DNA of 64,000 nt from Pseudomonas sp. MYb118. Lineage in GTDB: Bacteria; Pseudomonadota; Gammaproteobacteria; Pseudomonadales; Pseudomonadaceae. Below are positions 43,680 through 52,466 of this stretch, in pieces. The position numbers and the translations under genes are program-made. The DNA is taken from positions 3,332,934 to 3,396,933 of the forward strand of contig NZ_JBFRXN010000002.1 of the NCBI RefSeq assembly GCF_040947875.1. Reading direction: 5' to 3'. The notes beneath the pieces are model-generated. The model searched no databases, had not been told where the DNA came from, and saw nothing but the letters and a program-made list of their open reading frames with translations. Each line of letters begins with the position of its first letter. The first letter of the stretch is position 1.

Positions 43680-44420
43680 GTGGACAAGTACCTTTATGTG
43701 GCAATGACCGGCGCCAGCCAGAATGCACTGGCGCAGAAGGCTCATGCGAACAACCTGGCGAACATTTCCACCAACGGTTTCCAGCGAGACCTGGAGCAGG
43801 CGCGTTCGATGCCGGTGTTCGGTGACAGCTTTCCGGCGCGTGCGTTTGCCATGTCCGAGCGCCCGGCCACCGACTTCTCCCCCGGTTCGCTGGTGCAGAC
43901 CGGTCGCGACCTCGACGTCGCGGTGCAGGGCAACGGCTGGCTGGCCGTGCAGACCCCGGATGGCGGTGAAAGCTATGTGCGCACCGGCAGCCTGAACATT
44001 GATGCCCTGGGCGTATTGCGCGCCGGCAACGGCATGCCGGTGCTGGGCAACGGCGGGCCGATTTCCGTGCCGCCCGAGCAGCAGGTTGAAATCGGCGAGG
44101 ACGGCACCGTCAGCATTCGTGCGATGGGTGAAGGTCCGCGTGTGATGGCCGAGGTCGACCGCATCAAGCTGGTCAACCCGGACTTCAGGAACATGACCAA
44201 GGGCCTGGATGGCTCCATTCACACCAAGGACGGGCAGCCGGCGCAAGCCGATGCCAGCGTCAAACTGGTGTCCGGGTTCCTTGAGTCGAGCAACGTCAAC
44301 GCCGTGGAAGAAATGACTTCGGTGCTGGCGCTGGCCAAGCAGTTCGAGCTGCACGTCAAGATGATGAACACCGCCAAAGAAGACGACCAGGCCATGGCTC
44401 GGGTCTTGCAGATCAGCTAA
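43680..44420 (+). CDS. flgF: Flagellar proximal rod protein FlgF
   Basis: 246 residues. The N-terminal rod motif AQKAHANNLANISTNGFQRD (about 18-37) and the C-terminal helix SSNVNAVEEMTSVLALAKQFELHVKMM mark the rod/hook/filament family. FlgF assembles in the periplasmic rod between FlgC and FlgG. The GTG at 43680 (MDKYLYV) with GAGGA upstream is the start. First gene of flgFGHIJKL. Confidence 0.96.
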   Translation: MDKYLYVAMTGASQNALAQKAHANNLANISTNGFQRDLEQARSMPVFGDSFPARAFAMSERPATDFSPGSLVQTGRDLDVAVQGNGWLAVQTPDGGESYVRTGSLNIDALGVLRAGNGMPVLGNGGPISVPPEQQVEIGEDGTVSIRAMGEGPRVMAEVDRIKLVNPDFRNMTKGLDGSIHTKDGQPAQADASVKLVSGFLESSNVNAVEEMTSVLALAKQFELHVKMMNTAKEDDQAMARVLQIS

Positions 44421-44465
44421 TTATCAGAACGTCGCGCCGTAAAACAGGCGCACGAGGAGAATCGA

Positions 44466-45251
44466 ATGCTTCCGGCTCTATGGGTTGCCAAAACAGGTCT
44501 GTCCGCCCAGGACACCAACCTGACCACCATTTCCAACAACCTGGCGAACGTATCGACCACGGGTTTCAAACGTGACCGTGCCGAGTTCCAGGACCTGCTG
44601 TACCAGATCAAGCGTCAGCCAGGCGCCCAGTCGACCCAGGACAGCGAACTGCCGTCCGGTCTGCAACTGGGTACCGGTGTGCGGATCGTCGGCACCCAGA
44701 AAAACTTCAACGCCGGCAGCCTGCAAACCACCGAGCAGCCGCTGGACATGGCCATCGACGGTCGCGGTTTCTTCCAGATCCTGCAACCGGACGGCACCAC
44801 GTCCTACACCCGTGACGGTACCTTCCACCTCGACTCCAACGGCCAGATCGTCAACGCCAGCGGTTTCGCCCTGGAGCCGGCCATCGTCATCCCGAACGAC
44901 GCCCAGACCTTCACCGTGGGTCGCGACGGCACCGTGTCCATCACCGTGGCCGGCAACCCGGCTGCCCAGGTGATCGGCAACCTGCAGACCGCCGACTTCA
45001 TCAACCCGGCCGGCCTGCAAGCGGTGGGTAACAACCTGTTCCTGGAAACCGCCGCCAGTGGTGCGCCGCAAGTCGGCACCCCGGGCCTGGCCGGTTTCGG
45101 TACCACGCTGCAGAACACCCTGGAAACGTCCAACGTCAGCACCGTTGAAGAGATGGTCAACATGATCACCACTCAGCGCGCCTACGAGATGAACTCCAAG
45201 GTGATCTCCACCGCCGACCAGATGCTCTCGTTCGTAACGCAGAATCTGTAA
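44466..45251 (+). CDS. flgG: Flagellar distal rod protein FlgG
   Basis: 261 residues, the normal length. N-terminal LTTISNNLANVSTTGFKRDR and C-terminal EEMVNMITTQRAYEMNSKVI are the conserved rod ends that form coiled coils in the assembled structure. FlgG makes the distal rod that crosses the peptidoglycan and outer membrane rings. GAGGAG precedes the ATG. Follows flgF by 45 bp. Confidence 0.97.
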   Translation: MLPALWVAKTGLSAQDTNLTTISNNLANVSTTGFKRDRAEFQDLLYQIKRQPGAQSTQDSELPSGLQLGTGVRIVGTQKNFNAGSLQTTEQPLDMAIDGRGFFQILQPDGTTSYTRDGTFHLDSNGQIVNASGFALEPAIVIPNDAQTFTVGRDGTVSITVAGNPAAQVIGNLQTADFINPAGLQAVGNNLFLETAASGAPQVGTPGLAGFGTTLQNTLETSNVSTVEEMVNMITTQRAYEMNSKVISTADQMLSFVTQNL

Positions 45252-45303
45252 TCAAGTCTATGTGGCGACTGATCGGTCGCCTGCTACACCGTGAGGTAGG
45301 GTC

Positions 45304-45999
45304 ATGAATCGCTTCGTATCTGTTCTGGCACTGAGTGGGGTCGCCGCGTTGGCGGGGTGCGTCGGTCCGACGCCCAAGCCCAATGACCCTTACTACGCCC
45401 CGGTGTTGCCGCGTACGCCGTTGCCGGCGGCCGCGAACAATGGCTCGATCTACCAGGCCGGTTTCGAACAGAACCTGTACAGCGACCGCAAGGCGTTCCG
45501 GGTCGGTGACATCATCACCATCACCCTGAACGAGAAGACCCAGGCCAGCAAGAATGCCAACTCCCAGGTGGGCAAGACCAGCAAGGCCAGCATCGGTCTG
45601 ACCTCGCTGTTCGGGACGGTGCCCAACACCAATAACCCGCTGGGCAGCGGTGACCTGTCGCTGGACGCCGGCTACAGCGGCGATCGCGCCACCAAGGGCG
45701 ACAGCAAGGCCGGGCAGGGCAACAGCCTGACCGGTTCGATCACCGTGACCGTCGCCGACGTATTGCCCAACGGCATCATCGCCGTGCGTGGCGAGAAGTG
45801 GATGACCCTTAACACCGGTGATGAGCTGGTGCGTATTGCCGGCCTGGTCCGTGCCGATGACATCGCCACCGACAACACCGTGTCGTCGACCCGTATCGCC
45901 GATGCGCGCATCACTTATTCGGGTACCGGTTCGTTTGCCGATGCGAGTCAGCCAGGCTGGTTCGACCGTTTCTTCCTCAGCCCGCTGTTCCCTTTCTAG
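45304..45999 (+). CDS. flgH: Flagellar L-ring lipoprotein FlgH
   Basis: 231 residues. A lipoprotein signal ends at LAGC (Cys19 acylated), consistent with the outer-membrane L ring. Conserved FlgH segments include [22 protein letters not shown] (quoted as [16 protein letters not shown]) and [14 protein letters not shown]. It surrounds the rod at the outer membrane. Only 5 bp after its stop begins the 266-bp palindromic element that separates it from flgI. Confidence 0.97.
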   Translation: MNRFVSVLALSGVAALAGCVGPTPKPNDPYYAPVLPRTPLPAAANNGSIYQAGFEQNLYSDRKAFRVGDIITITLNEKTQASKNANSQVGKTSKASIGLTSLFGTVPNTNNPLGSGDLSLDAGYSGDRATKGDSKAGQGNSLTGSITVTVADVLPNGIIAVRGEKWMTLNTGDELVRIAGLVRADDIATDNTVSSTRIADARITYSGTGSFADASQPGWFDRFFLSPLFPF

Positions 46000-46004
46000 G
46001 TGGG

Positions 46005-46270
46005 GGGCGTGTCATCTCTTATTTCCTGGGTTGCGCCGGGCCTGCTTTTACGCAGGGCAAGGCGCGAGGAGTGCAGTTTGGTTGTTCCAAATAAACGACG
46101 AGTAACGCCGCCCTGCGTAAAAGCAGGCCCGGCCCTTCGGGTTGTGCCTGAGCGCGCGCCATGCTGCGTTGCAGGCCTTGCCAAGGGAGCGACCATTGGC
46201 GGCGGCCTGCGCCTTGCCTGGCACGCGCTCAGGCCTCAACGCAGCCCAGGAAATAAGAGATGACGCGCCC
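46005..46270. repeat. 266-bp nested palindromic element, MITE-like, between flgH and flgI
   Basis: The ends (46005-46035 and 46240-46270) are 31-bp inverted repeats with two mismatches. Inside are a perfect 24-bp inverted repeat (46035-46058 / 46110-46133) and a 16-bp repeat with one mismatch (46146-46161 / 46219-46234), so the whole folds as two large hairpins on one stem. No ORF inside looks coding. The flgI AGGA and ATG lie in the right-hand end repeat. It is unlike the REPINs elsewhere in the window. It may be a non-autonomous mobile element or a structured flgI leader; no target-site duplication could be identified with confidence. Confidence 0.8.
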
Positions 46271-47381
46271 CGTGTTGAATTTCAAACACCTTATGGTGGC
46301 TGCCCTGTTGCTGTCCGCAACCTTCAGCGCTCAAGCCGAGCGCTTGAAGGATATCGCCAGCATTTCCGGCGTACGTTCCAACCAATTGATCGGCTACGGC
46401 CTGGTGGTCGGGCTCAACGGTACGGGTGACCAGACCACCCAGACCCCGTTCACCCTGCAGACCTTCAACAACATGCTCTCGCAGTTCGGCATCAAGGTGC
46501 CGGCGGGCTCCGGCAACGTGCAGTTGAAGAACGTCGCGGCGGTGTCGGTCAGTGCCGATCTGCCAGCGTTCGCCAAGCCGGGTCAGCAAGTGGACATCAC
46601 CGTTTCGTCCATCGGTAACTCCAAGAGCCTGCGTGGCGGCACCCTGTTGCTGACTCCGCTCAAGGGGATCGACGGCAACGTCTATGCGGTCGCCCAGGGC
46701 AACCTGGTGGTCGGCGGTTTCGATGCCGAAGGTCGCGACGGTTCGAAGATCACCGTCAACGTTCCGTCGGCGGGTCGCATTCCTGGTGGTGCCTCGGTTG
46801 AACGTGCCGTGCCGAGCGGGTTCAACCAGGGCAACAGCCTGACCCTGAACCTCAACCGTTCGGACTTCACCACCGCCAAGCGTATCGTCGACAAGATCAA
46901 CGACATGCTCGGCCCAGGCGTGGCCCAGGCCATCGACGGCGGTTCGATTCGCGTCAGCGCGCCGCTGGATCCGAGCCAGCGTGTCGACTATCTGTCGATC
47001 CTGGAAAACCTCGAAATCGATCCGGGCCAGGCGGTGGCGAAAGTCATCATCAACTCGCGTACCGGTACCATCGTGATCGGTCAGAACGTCAAGGTTTCTC
47101 CAGCCGCCGTGACCCACGGCAGCCTGACCGTGACCATCACCGAAGACCCGATCGTCAGCCAGCCCGGCCCTCTGTCCAATGGGCAGACAGCGGTCGTGCC
47201 GCGCTCGCGGGTCAACGCCCAGCAGGAAGCCAAGCCGATGTTCAAGTTCGGCCCGGGCACCACCCTCGACGAAATCGTGCGTGCGGTGAACCAGGTGGGC
47301 GCGGCGCCGGGTGACTTGATGGCCATCCTCGAAGCACTGAAGCAGGCCGGCGCGTTGCAAGCCGACCTGATCGTGATCTAA
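46260..47381 (+). CDS. flgI: Flagellar P-ring protein FlgI
   Basis: 373 residues with a Sec signal peptide ending at SAQA, then the mature start [21 protein letters not shown], the near-invariant FlgI N-terminus. It forms the P ring in the periplasm around the rod, with help from the chaperone FlgA encoded elsewhere. ATG 46260 has AGGA 8 nt upstream, both inside the terminal repeat of the palindromic element. The first six residues (MTRPVL) before NFKHLM are therefore partly element-derived; ATG 46293 (MVAALLL) is an alternative but would leave a short signal. Confidence 0.95.
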   Translation: MTRPVLNFKHLMVAALLLSATFSAQAERLKDIASISGVRSNQLIGYGLVVGLNGTGDQTTQTPFTLQTFNNMLSQFGIKVPAGSGNVQLKNVAAVSVSADLPAFAKPGQQVDITVSSIGNSKSLRGGTLLLTPLKGIDGNVYAVAQGNLVVGGFDAEGRDGSKITVNVPSAGRIPGGASVERAVPSGFNQGNSLTLNLNRSDFTTAKRIVDKINDMLGPGVAQAIDGGSIRVSAPLDPSQRVDYLSILENLEIDPGQAVAKVIINSRTGTIVIGQNVKVSPAAVTHGSLTVTITEDPIVSQPGPLSNGQTAVVPRSRVNAQQEAKPMFKFGPGTTLDEIVRAVNQVGAAPGDLMAILEALKQAGALQADLIVI

Positions 47382-47392
47382 GGACGGCGACC

Positions 47393-48691
47393 ATGGATAT
47401 GTACAAGAGTGGTCTGGTCAGCAGCAGCGACTCGGGTTCCTACTCGGACCTCAATCGCCTGAACCAGCTCAAGGTCGGCGACAAGAACAGTGATGCGAAC
47501 CTGCGCAAGGTGGCGCAGGAATTCGAGTCGCTATTCCTCGGCGAAATGCTCAAGTCCATGCGCAAGGCCACCGACACCCTGGGGGAGGGTAACCCGCTCA
47601 ACACCCCGGCGGCCAAGCAATATCAGGAAATGTACGACCAGCAACTGGCGGTTTCCATGTCTCGCGAGGGCGGCGGTATCGGCCTGGCGGACGTGCTGAT
47701 GCGCCAGATGTCGAAGAACAAACCCCTGGCGCCGGGCGAAGCCGAAGCGGCATCGGCGGCCAAGCAGGCGGCGGCGAAAGCCGCCGTGGAAACCCCGATT
47801 GCCGCCGGTACGCTGGCCGTCAACGGGCCGTTGTCGCGGGTCAATGGCGAACGTCCATTGTGGGCTTCGCGCTCGGTTCGCGCACCGCAGGCAGCGGGTG
47901 AGGGCGAGCATCGCAATGACATGGCGCTGCTCAATCAGCGGCGCCTGGCGTTGCCACCGAAACTGGCCGATCGCCTGTTGGCGGGCCTGGTGCCTTCGGC
48001 AACCACGAACGCTGCCGCGACGGTGGCAGCGGCCAACAAGACGCCACTGCCAGAGCGCAACACCCTCACCGGTGTGGGCCCGCTGTTCAATGGCGACTGG
48101 CTGGCCAATGCACAGGCCGCCGCCAACGGTGGCTTGCAGATCCACGGTCGGAGCATGGCGCAGATTCCTTTGGCGCCGGCGAAGAAAGCCTTCGGTTCCG
48201 CCGACGAATTCGTCGACACCATGCTGCCGATGGCTCAGGAAGCGGCCGCGCGCATCGGTGTCGATCCGCGTTATCTGGTGGCCCAGGCCGCGTTGGAAAC
48301 CGGCTGGGGTAAATCGGTCATGCGCGCCCAGGATGGCAGCAGCAGTCACAACCTGTTCGGCATCAAGGCCAGTGGCAACTGGACGGGCAATTCGGCGCGG
48401 GCGATCACCAGCGAATTCAGGAATGGTGCGATGGTCAAGGAGACGGCCGAGTTCCGTTCCTACGACTCTTACAAGGACAGTTTTCATGACCTTGTGACTT
48501 TGCTGCAAACCAATAATCGCTATCAAGATGTCGTGAAATCGGCCGATAACCCAGAACAGTTTGTACGCGAGTTGCAAAAGGCCGGTTACGCAACCGACCC
48601 GAACTACGCAAGCAAGATTTCGCAGATAGCCAAGCAGATGACGAGTTACCAGAACTACGCTGCGGCGGGCGTTTCCACCACGCCTTTATAA
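47393..48691 (+). CDS. flgJ: Flagellar rod-cap/peptidoglycan hydrolase FlgJ
   Basis: 432 residues. N-terminal rod-cap domain (about 20-110, FESLFLGEMLKSMRKATDTL), an Ala/Pro-rich linker of ~140 residues, and a C-terminal glucosaminidase domain (about 265-425, GVDPRYLVAQAALETGWGKS with the catalytic Glu, and LFGIKASGNW). It caps the growing rod and opens the peptidoglycan layer. AAGGA lies 8 nt before ATG 47393. Confidence 0.96.
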   Translation: MDMYKSGLVSSSDSGSYSDLNRLNQLKVGDKNSDANLRKVAQEFESLFLGEMLKSMRKATDTLGEGNPLNTPAAKQYQEMYDQQLAVSMSREGGGIGLADVLMRQMSKNKPLAPGEAEAASAAKQAAAKAAVETPIAAGTLAVNGPLSRVNGERPLWASRSVRAPQAAGEGEHRNDMALLNQRRLALPPKLADRLLAGLVPSATTNAAATVAAANKTPLPERNTLTGVGPLFNGDWLANAQAAANGGLQIHGRSMAQIPLAPAKKAFGSADEFVDTMLPMAQEAAARIGVDPRYLVAQAALETGWGKSVMRAQDGSSSHNLFGIKASGNWTGNSARAITSEFRNGAMVKETAEFRSYDSYKDSFHDLVTLLQTNNRYQDVVKSADNPEQFVRELQKAGYATDPNYASKISQIAKQMTSYQNYAAAGVSTTPL

Positions 48692-48716
48692 GGGCACAAG
48701 GATTAAGGTCTGAACC

Positions 48717-50795
48717 ATGAGTTTGCTCAATATCGGGATGTCGGGGCTGTCCGCTGGTCAGTCCTCATTGATGACAACCGGCAATAACATTGCCAACGTC
48801 GACACCGCCGGGTACTCACGCCAGCAAACAGTGCAGGGCACCAAAGCCTCGCAACAGTATGGCAACGTGTGGATTGGCAGCGGCACCACGCTGGCCGATG
48901 TGCGCCGGGTGTACAACAGCTACCTCGACGCCCAGTTGCAGACCACCACTTCGCTCAACAGTGACTCCGCCGCGTACCTGGGCCAGGTGACGCCGCTGGA
49001 CAAGCTGCTGTCGGACAGCGGCACCGGCCTGAACGGCGCCCTGACCAAGTTTTTTGCTTCGGTACAGAACGTCAATGCCAAGCCGGGCGACGACGCCTCC
49101 CGCCAGTTGCTGCTCAGCGATGCCCAGGCCTTGAGCAATCGCTTCAACTCGATGTCCACGCAGTTGAACCAGCAGAACACCACGATCAACGGCAACCTGA
49201 CCAGCATGGCCGACCAGGTCAACAAGCTGGCCGCGACCGTGGCCCAGTTGAACCAGCGAATCGCTGAAGTTTCCAGTGCCGGCGGCGCGCCGAACGAGCT
49301 GCTCGACGCCCGTAACGAAACCGTTCGCCAACTGTCGACCTTCACCGGTGCGCAAGTGGTAGAGCGTGAAGGCAACCTCGATATTTACCTGGGCAGCGGC
49401 CAGCCGCTGGTCATGGGCAACACCGTCAACAAACTGGAAACCGTGCCGAGCAAGGACGACCCGAATCGTCTGGCGCTGCAAATGAACCGTGGTTCGAGCA
49501 CCATCGACATCACCGCGATCATGACCGGTGGCGAAATCGGCGGCCTGCTGCGCTATCGCAGCACCGTGCTGGACCCGGCCATGAACGAACTGGGTCGCGT
49601 GGCCCTGGTCGTCGCCGATCAGATGAACAGCCTGCAGGCCCAGGGCATCGACAAGAACGGTGACTTCGGTTCGGCCCTGTTCAACAGCATCAACAGTGCG
49701 GCCCAGGTCTCCCAGCGCAGCATCGCGACCATCGGCAACAACGCCGGTACCGGCAATTTTGATGTGACCATCAAAGACACTGGCAAGCTCACCACCAGCG
49801 ACTATAAGGTGACCTTCACCAGCGCCACCGACTACACCGTCCAGCGTCTGCCGGACAACACGCCGATGGGCAGTTTCAACACCACGACCACTCCGCCACC
49901 GGTGATCGACGGTTTCACCCTGAACCTCAAGGGCGGCACGCCGGCACCTGGCAACACCGCCACTGCCGGTGACACGTTCAAGATCACCCCGACCCGCAAC
50001 GCGGCGGCCAACATCAAGACCGAGATGACCGACTCCAAGCGTCTGGCCATCGCGGCACCGCTGGGCGCGGCCATCGCGGCAGGCTCCAGTGGCACCCTGA
50101 CGATTCCGGCCAGCGGTCAACCGACCCTGACCACCAAGTTCGACATCTACGACACGGCCACCGCCACGGCGATGCAGAACGGCCTGAAGTACTCCACGCC
50201 GACCAAGGTCGTGTTCGGCGACGTGTCGGCCGATGGCACCAGCCAGACCTACCAGTTCCTGGATGCCAACGGCGGCGTGATCAGCAGCGGCACGATCAAG
50301 CCGAACGAAAACAACACGCTCAACCTGAGCATCCCGCTCAAGGATGCCACTGGCGCGCCGATTCCGCCGCCGCCTGCGACCCAGTACACCGCGACCTTCG
50401 AAATGACGGTCGCCGGTTCGCCGGCCAAGGGTGCTGCGATCAACGTCTCGCTGAGTCAGCCAGGCACCCTGGACAACCGCAACGGCACCGCGCTGGCCGG
50501 TCTGCAGACCGCGCAGACCGTGGACACCGGTTCGGGCAGCAAGGGCATTTCCCTGACCGACGCCTACGGCAAACTGGTTGAAGGTGTGGGTTCCAAGGCC
50601 GCCCAGGGCAAGCTCGACAGCGCCGCGACCGAAGCCATCCTGGCCAACGCCAAGGGCCAACGCGACTCGCTGTCGGGTGTCGACCTCGACGAAGAGACCG
50701 GCAACCTGGTCAAGTATCAGCAGTACTACACCGCGTCTTCGCAGATCATCAAGGCTGCGCAGGAAATCTTCAGCACACTGATCAACAGCCTTTAA
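48717..50795 (+). CDS. flgK: Hook-filament junction protein FlgK (HAP1)
   Basis: 692 residues, longer than enterobacterial FlgK (~550) because of an expanded central Thr/Pro/Gly-rich region (about 340-600). N-terminal LNIGMSGLSAGQSSLMTTGNNIANVDTAGYSRQ and C-terminal VDLDEETGNLVKYQQYYTASSQIIKAAQEIF (both shown in short: GNNIANVDTAGYSRQ; NLVKYQQYYTASSQII) are the conserved coiled-coil ends. It joins hook to filament together with FlgL. Confidence 0.96.
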   Translation: MSLLNIGMSGLSAGQSSLMTTGNNIANVDTAGYSRQQTVQGTKASQQYGNVWIGSGTTLADVRRVYNSYLDAQLQTTTSLNSDSAAYLGQVTPLDKLLSDSGTGLNGALTKFFASVQNVNAKPGDDASRQLLLSDAQALSNRFNSMSTQLNQQNTTINGNLTSMADQVNKLAATVAQLNQRIAEVSSAGGAPNELLDARNETVRQLSTFTGAQVVEREGNLDIYLGSGQPLVMGNTVNKLETVPSKDDPNRLALQMNRGSSTIDITAIMTGGEIGGLLRYRSTVLDPAMNELGRVALVVADQMNSLQAQGIDKNGDFGSALFNSINSAAQVSQRSIATIGNNAGTGNFDVTIKDTGKLTTSDYKVTFTSATDYTVQRLPDNTPMGSFNTTTTPPPVIDGFTLNLKGGTPAPGNTATAGDTFKITPTRNAAANIKTEMTDSKRLAIAAPLGAAIAAGSSGTLTIPASGQPTLTTKFDIYDTATATAMQNGLKYSTPTKVVFGDVSADGTSQTYQFLDANGGVISSGTIKPNENNTLNLSIPLKDATGAPIPPPPATQYTATFEMTVAGSPAKGAAINVSLSQPGTLDNRNGTALAGLQTAQTVDTGSGSKGISLTDAYGKLVEGVGSKAAQGKLDSAATEAILANAKGQRDSLSGVDLDEETGNLVKYQQYYTASSQIIKAAQEIFSTLINSL

Positions 50796-50808
50796 GGAGT
50801 CGTAGTCC

Positions 50809-52356
50809 ATGCGCATTTCTACCGCCCAGTTTTACGAGACCACGGCTGCCAACTATCAGAAGAATTTCGCCAACGTGGTCAAGAGCAGCGAAGAGGCCAG
50901 CAGCCTCGTACGCGTCAACACCGCCGCCGATGATCCGGTCGGCGCTTCGCGTCTGCTGCAATTGGGCCAGCAGGCGTCGATGCTCGATCAGTACGCGGCC
51001 AACACCAACACCATCAAGGCGACCCTGGGTCAGGCCGAGTCGGTGTTGAACAGCATCAACAACGTGCTGCAACGCGCCAAGGAACTGGCCATCGGTGCCA
51101 ACAACTCCGGCTACACCGACGCCGACCGTCAGGCCAACGCTTCGGAGCTGGGCCAGATCGAAGAGCAGCTGTTGAGCCTGATGAACACTCAGGATGAAAA
51201 CGGCAAATACATCTTCGGCGGCTCCAAGGGCGACACCGTTCCGTTCACCCGCAACTCCGACGGTACCTACACCTACAACGGCGACCAGTCGACGTTGAAC
51301 CTGCCCGTGGGCGACAGCATGTCGATGGCCACCAACAGCACCGGTTGGGAGCTGTTCCAGCAAGCCATCAACACCGCCCGCACCCAGGTGACCGGTTCGA
51401 TGAATGACGGTCTGGTGACCCTGTCCAATGGTCAGGTGAACTCGAACGTGACGTACAACAACAAATTCCGTGGTGGCGAGCCTTACACCATCGAGTTTGT
51501 CAGCGGCACCCAGTTGCGAATCACTGACGGCCTGGGTAACGACGTGACCAACGAAGCCTCGCAGAATGGCGTGATCACCACCGGCACCAATCAGAGCTTC
51601 AGCTTCCGTGGCATCGACCTGAACCTGAACTTCAACGACCCTAACGCGCCATTGGCCGGTCGTTCGTTCTCGCTGGAGTCCAAGCCGGACACCTTCAACG
51701 TTTCCCGCGCGCCCGGCAACCCGGGCCCGGTACAGGCCACCGGTACCCGGATCACCGATCCGGCGGCGTACAAGGCCAGCTTCCCGAATGGCTCCGCGGT
51801 GCTCAAGTTCACCAGCGCTACCACGTTCGATCTGTACGCGGCGCCGATCACTGCCGACAGCCGCCCGGTTTCCAGCGGCACCATGGTTGGCAATACCGCC
51901 ACCGCCTCCGGTGTGGAGTTCACCTTGAACAACACCGCTGCCGATCCGCTGCAAAATGGTGACCAGTTCAACATTGCGGTCAACACCCACGAGACCCAGA
52001 ACATCCTGGACACCGTGAGCCAGTTGAAAACCGCGCTGAACACGCCGACCACCGGCAACGCCGTCGCTGCCCAGCAGCAACAGGCAGCGATGACCGCAGG
52101 CCTGGGCAACCTCGCCAGCGGCATCGACCAGGTGTCTGCCGGCTTGAGCTCGATCGGTGGTCGTGGTTCGGCACTCGATACCCAGAGCGACACCAACCAG
52201 GCACTGGTACTGGCGAACGCTCAGACTCAATCGACGATCCGTGATTCGGACCCGGCTGAGGTGATGACTCGCCTGACCCTGCAGCAAACCATGTTGCAGG
52301 CCTCGCAGTTGGCGTTCAGCAAAATCGCGCAATTGGGCCTGTTCAACAAGGTCTGA
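50809..52356 (+). CDS. flgL: Hook-filament junction protein FlgL (HAP3)
   Basis: 515 residues, longer than enterobacterial FlgL (~317), with an extended central domain (about 130-400). N-terminal MRISTAQFYETTAANYQKNF with VNTAADDPVGASRLLQL and the C-terminal flagellin-like end (SDPAEVMTRLTLQQTMLQAS, then FSKIAQLGLFNKV) are conserved. AAGGAG precedes the ATG, 13 bp after flgK. Last gene of the flgF-L series; a hairpin follows before the second glycan cassette. Confidence 0.96.
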   Translation: MRISTAQFYETTAANYQKNFANVVKSSEEASSLVRVNTAADDPVGASRLLQLGQQASMLDQYAANTNTIKATLGQAESVLNSINNVLQRAKELAIGANNSGYTDADRQANASELGQIEEQLLSLMNTQDENGKYIFGGSKGDTVPFTRNSDGTYTYNGDQSTLNLPVGDSMSMATNSTGWELFQQAINTARTQVTGSMNDGLVTLSNGQVNSNVTYNNKFRGGEPYTIEFVSGTQLRITDGLGNDVTNEASQNGVITTGTNQSFSFRGIDLNLNFNDPNAPLAGRSFSLESKPDTFNVSRAPGNPGPVQATGTRITDPAAYKASFPNGSAVLKFTSATTFDLYAAPITADSRPVSSGTMVGNTATASGVEFTLNNTAADPLQNGDQFNIAVNTHETQNILDTVSQLKTALNTPTTGNAVAAQQQQAAMTAGLGNLASGIDQVSAGLSSIGGRGSALDTQSDTNQALVLANAQTQSTIRDSDPAEVMTRLTLQQTMLQASQLAFSKIAQLGLFNKV

Positions 52357-52365
52357 TCCGGAGCA

Positions 52366-52391
52366 GGGGGCGCATGACCACATGCGCTCCC
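52366..52391 (+). terminator. Hairpin after flgL, possible weak terminator
   Basis: GGGGGCGCATG-ACCA-CATGCGCTCCC forms an 11-bp stem (one G-U pair). The T run (TTTTT) comes about 11 nt later, so termination may be incomplete, allowing read-through into the glycosyltransferase genes. Confidence 0.5.
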
Positions 52392-52466
52392 TGACCCTCT
52401 ACTTTTTACGGTTCAGGGCGTTGTGCTCCCCCAGCAGATGACACCCACCGGTCGAGAATCACGCGT

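Noticed and set aside
46048..46239. Short frames inside the flgH-flgI palindrome as genes
   Set aside because: They are generated by the inverted repeats, have no ribosome binding site and resemble no protein family.
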